NCBI GenBank assembly: GCA_023410055.1
Contig: JAEYQK010000058.1
Coordinates: 1 to 35,190, forward strand
Reading direction: 5' to 3'
Source of the DNA: Acidobacteriota bacterium
GTDB lineage: Bacteria; Acidobacteriota; Terriglobia; Terriglobales; Acidobacteriaceae
DNA length: 35,190 nt
Position numbers and translations under genes: made by a program. Below are positions 33,320-35,190 of the stretch, piece after piece. Each line of letters opens with the position of its first letter. The first letter of the stretch is position 1. The notes beneath the pieces are model-generated. The model saw nothing but the letters and a program-made list of their open reading frames with translations, did not search any database and was not told the origin of the DNA.

Positions 33320-33333
33320 TTCTGACTTTTGTT

Positions 33334-33339
33334 TACAAT
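33334..33339 (+). promoter_or_regulatory. -10-like TACAAT 6 nt before gluQRS GTG
   Basis: TACAAT (5 of 6 consensus) ends 6 nt before GTG 33346 with TTTTCCC-like bases between, so there is no room for a Shine-Dalgarno. No convincing -35 was found. This suggests a leaderless mRNA. Confidence 0.4.
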
Positions 33340-33345
33340 TTTCCC

Positions 33346-34188
33346 GTGACCCTCACCCCTTACCGCGGACGCCTTGCTCCTTCGCCAACGGGCCTGCTCC
33401 ATCTCGGACACGCCTGCACGTTCTGGCGGGCGTACCAGCGGGCGCGGGAGCATCGCGGCACGCTGGTTCTGCGCAACGAAGACCTCGATCCGCAGCGGTC
33501 GAAGCCTGAGTACGTCACGGCGATGATCGAGGACCTGCACTGGCTCGGCATCGAGTGGACGGAAGGGCCCGATGTTGGCGGTCCTTACGGGCCCTATTCC
33601 CAGAGCGAGTGCCGCGAGCGCTATCTCGAATGTTGGCGCAAGCTGCGCGACGGCGGATTCATCTATCCTTGCCTCTGCTCGCGCAAGGACCTGGCGCAAT
33701 CGGCCTCGGCTCCGCACGACCTTGACGACGAACCGCTCTATCCCGGAACTTGCCGCTGCCGCGTGGCTGAGGCGCGCAAGTACGACGCTCCCGCCGGTGC
33801 GAACTGGCGCTTTCAGGTTCCTGACGGCGATGCGATTGCCTTCAACGACTTACGGCAGGGGCCACAATCGTTCACCGCAGGCCGCGACTTCGGCGACTTC
33901 GTCGTCTGGCGGCGCGATGACGTTCCGGCGTACCAGCTAGCTGTCGTTGCGGACGACGCGGCCATGGCCATCACCGAGGTCGTCCGCGGCGTAGACCTGC
34001 TGAAATCCACGGCGCGACAGCTCCTGCTCCAGCGGGCCCTGGGCTTAACAACTCCCGCCTACTACCACTGCGATCTGCTGCGCGACGAGAACGGCGTACG
34101 GCTGGCCAAGCGCCACGACGCCTTAAGTTTGAGGCACTTACGGGAGATGGGCAAAACGCCAGCCGACATTCTGAAAAGCTGTCCTTAG
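33346..34188 (+). CDS. gluQ: Glutamyl-Q tRNA(Asp) synthetase
   Basis: This 280-residue paralogue of the glutamyl-tRNA synthetase catalytic core attaches glutamate to queuosine in tRNA(Asp). It has GRLAPSPTGLLHLGHA (class I HIGH motif as HLGH), a zinc-binding region YPCLCSRKD ... YPGTCRCR, and a KMSKS-like RLAKR. It lacks the anticodon-binding domain, as expected for GluQRS, and the length fits. The start is GTG 33346; it gives MTLTPYRGRLAPSPTG, the normal N-terminus. Confidence 0.95.
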   Translation: MTLTPYRGRLAPSPTGLLHLGHACTFWRAYQRAREHRGTLVLRNEDLDPQRSKPEYVTAMIEDLHWLGIEWTEGPDVGGPYGPYSQSECRERYLECWRKLRDGGFIYPCLCSRKDLAQSASAPHDLDDEPLYPGTCRCRVAEARKYDAPAGANWRFQVPDGDAIAFNDLRQGPQSFTAGRDFGDFVVWRRDDVPAYQLAVVADDAAMAITEVVRGVDLLKSTARQLLLQRALGLTTPAYYHCDLLRDENGVRLAKRHDALSLRHLREMGKTPADILKSCP

Positions 34189-34202
34189 GATTAAAGCCTT
34201 AA

Positions 34203-34220
34203 GGTGCAGCGTTTTGCACC
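34203..34220 (+). terminator. Hairpin behind gluQRS
   Basis: GGTGCA-GCGTTT-TGCACC (6-bp perfect stem) starts 15 nt after the gluQRS stop; no T run follows, so termination is uncertain. A second inverted repeat TTGGC-GTACA-GCCAA lies at 34266-34280. The remainder of the 222-nt gap shows a TAGAAT hexamer at 34367-34372 that may be the -10 of the next gene. Confidence 0.4.
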
Positions 34221-34410
34221 CTAGATGTGCAACTCGGCGCATTCTTGGCGCAACCCCCGCGTAATTTGGCGTACAGCCAAGCTGACCTAAGTACGCGTCC
34301 TATGTTCATCGTTTACCAAGGGGGGTCGGCCCTTCGGTAATCGAGACACCCGGCCGGATTCGTAGTGTAGAATTCACAACATCTATTCACGATTTCATAG
34401 AGGTTTTCAG

Positions 34411-35187
34411 GTGTCTAAACGTCTTTCTTTCGTCCTTGCGCTAATTTGTTTCTCGCTCCTGGCGACGCAAGTATTCGCCCTGCACGGCACCACCCGTTCC
34501 CGGCGCACGAAGAGGACGTCGCAGCGGGCCAGGCGGGTAGTCTGGAACCCTCTGTTCCGGGGCTCCCATGAAATGCTGGTTCGCGAAAACGTACACATCG
34601 ACGAGCTTCAACTGCCCCGCATTATGAACGACGAGGAGCTCGAAGAGCTCATCGCTTCGCAGGAACTGGTCCCTGTCGCCAGCACCGATTCGCTCTGGGT
34701 AGCGGGCAACTTGCTGCCCAACCGCCGCTATTGCCGTCCGTGGACCCGTGATTTCCTCAACGATCTCAGCCAGGCCTTCTACGAAGAATTCCACAAACAA
34801 ATCCAGGTGACGTCGCTCGTGCGCACGGCCGAGCAGCAGAAGAAGCTCCGCCGCCGCAACAAGAACGCCGCCCCTCAGGACGGCGAGACCGCGTCGACCC
34901 ACATGACCGGCACCACCGTCGATATCCTGAAGCGCGGCCTTACCAAGAAAGAGAAGAAGTGGATCGAAGCCTACTTCCTGCCGCTCAGGAACCGCGGCGC
35001 CATCGATCCGATCGAAGAACGGCGCCAGCCTGTCTTCCACGTCATGGTGTTCAACACCTACAACGACAAGTACCAGATTTACCCGAAACCCCCGGTGGTC
35101 GAACCGATAGTTGAGAGCGAGGCGATTCCGGCACTCCTGCTGGAATCCGAGCCGAACTCCCTGCCGCAGCTGGGAGCGCAGGACTAG
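34411..35187 (+). CDS. DUF5715-type secreted protein with LAS-metallopeptidase-like residues
   Basis: This 258-residue protein starts at GTG 34411 (AGAGG upstream). A signal peptide (about 1-23, LSFVLALICFSLLATQVFA) is followed by a basic linker. The core contains VTSLVRTAEQQKKLRRRN, ASTHMTGTTVDI and QPVFHVMVF. His164, Asp171 and His210 fit the H-x6-D ... H metal triad of the VanY/D-Ala-D-Ala carboxypeptidase (LAS) group, which cleaves peptidoglycan peptides. I believe the family is DUF5715, frequent in Acidobacteriota, but recall may be imperfect. The C-terminus is Pro/Glu-rich. A role in cell-wall peptide processing is inferred. Confidence 0.78.
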   Translation: MSKRLSFVLALICFSLLATQVFALHGTTRSRRTKRTSQRARRVVWNPLFRGSHEMLVRENVHIDELQLPRIMNDEELEELIASQELVPVASTDSLWVAGNLLPNRRYCRPWTRDFLNDLSQAFYEEFHKQIQVTSLVRTAEQQKKLRRRNKNAAPQDGETASTHMTGTTVDILKRGLTKKEKKWIEAYFLPLRNRGAIDPIEERRQPVFHVMVFNTYNDKYQIYPKPPVVEPIVESEAIPALLLESEPNSLPQLGAQD

Positions 35188-35190
35188 GGT

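Noticed and set aside
13360..35187. Possible tRNA or rRNA genes in gaps
   Set aside because: No cloverleaf with TTCRA loop or rRNA-like sequence was noticed; the hairpins seen are the repeat modules described.

Overview
The window most resembles a chromosomal segment of an Acidobacteriota bacterium (Terriglobia/Koribacter-like). This is an inference from the gene families: an S53 protease with bacterial Ig-like repeats, a DUF5715 protein, a PASTA protein directly behind rsmB, a non-heme Mn catalase, a hemE-hemH-hemY order, and many TTG/GTG starts in fairly GC-rich DNA. No rRNA, tRNA, CRISPR array, phage or transposase gene was recognised. Coding density is high and most genes are housekeeping or generally metabolic.

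Layout. 1-406: start of a leftward gene cut by the window edge. 749-5659: rightward run aroC, def, fmt, rsmB and a PASTA membrane protein (chorismate synthesis, N-terminal formyl-Met handling, rRNA methylation). 5712-10968: leftward hexuronate/pectin-sugar set (SDR dehydrogenase, KDPG/KDG aldolase eda, KDG kinase kdgK, MFS hexuronate-type transporter, IclR regulator) that would take uronate-derived 2-keto-3-deoxygluconate to pyruvate and glyceraldehyde-3-phosphate. 11029-13230: leftward envelope-folding pair (SurA/PpiC-like lipoprotein, DsbA-like thiol oxidoreductase). 13360-18601: Mn catalase, Yip1 membrane protein, an orphan oligopeptide-type ABC ATPase, two uncharacterised proteins and an Fe-S flavoprotein. 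18783-20293: leftward HxlR-VOC-YCII unit with a perfect 21-bp palindrome at its start. 20363-23528: a secreted protein and an ABC-2 ATPase/permease pair. 23530-24300: a 73-bp tandem repeat array, a stretch dense in palindromes, and a small Cys-containing ORF. 24306-27962: leftward haem operon hemE-hemH-hemY. 28030-35187: an SRPBCC protein, a 1456-residue S53 protease with Ig-like repeats, gluQRS and a DUF5715 protein.

The most unusual signal is a family of short, strongly palindromic repeat modules, called A, B, C and D here. They occur singly or in ordered mosaics (A-B, A-C, A-B-C, D-B) at nine or more places, always in the same orientation on the + strand. Most copies lie between genes. Four loci lie inside reading frames without breaking them: inside the ABC ATPase between Q-loop and signature motif, inside protoporphyrinogen oxidase, and as C-terminal extensions of the HxlR regulator and the SRPBCC protein. 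This recalls the protein-invading palindromic elements of Rickettsia (RPE) and Wolbachia. A second pattern is a set of genes whose -10-like hexamer lies only 6-8 nt before a GTG/ATG with no Shine-Dalgarno sequence (iclR, ABC ATPase, hemE, gluQRS, small ORF at 24070), suggesting leaderless mRNAs. The iclR case has a near-consensus promoter overlapped by a palindrome.
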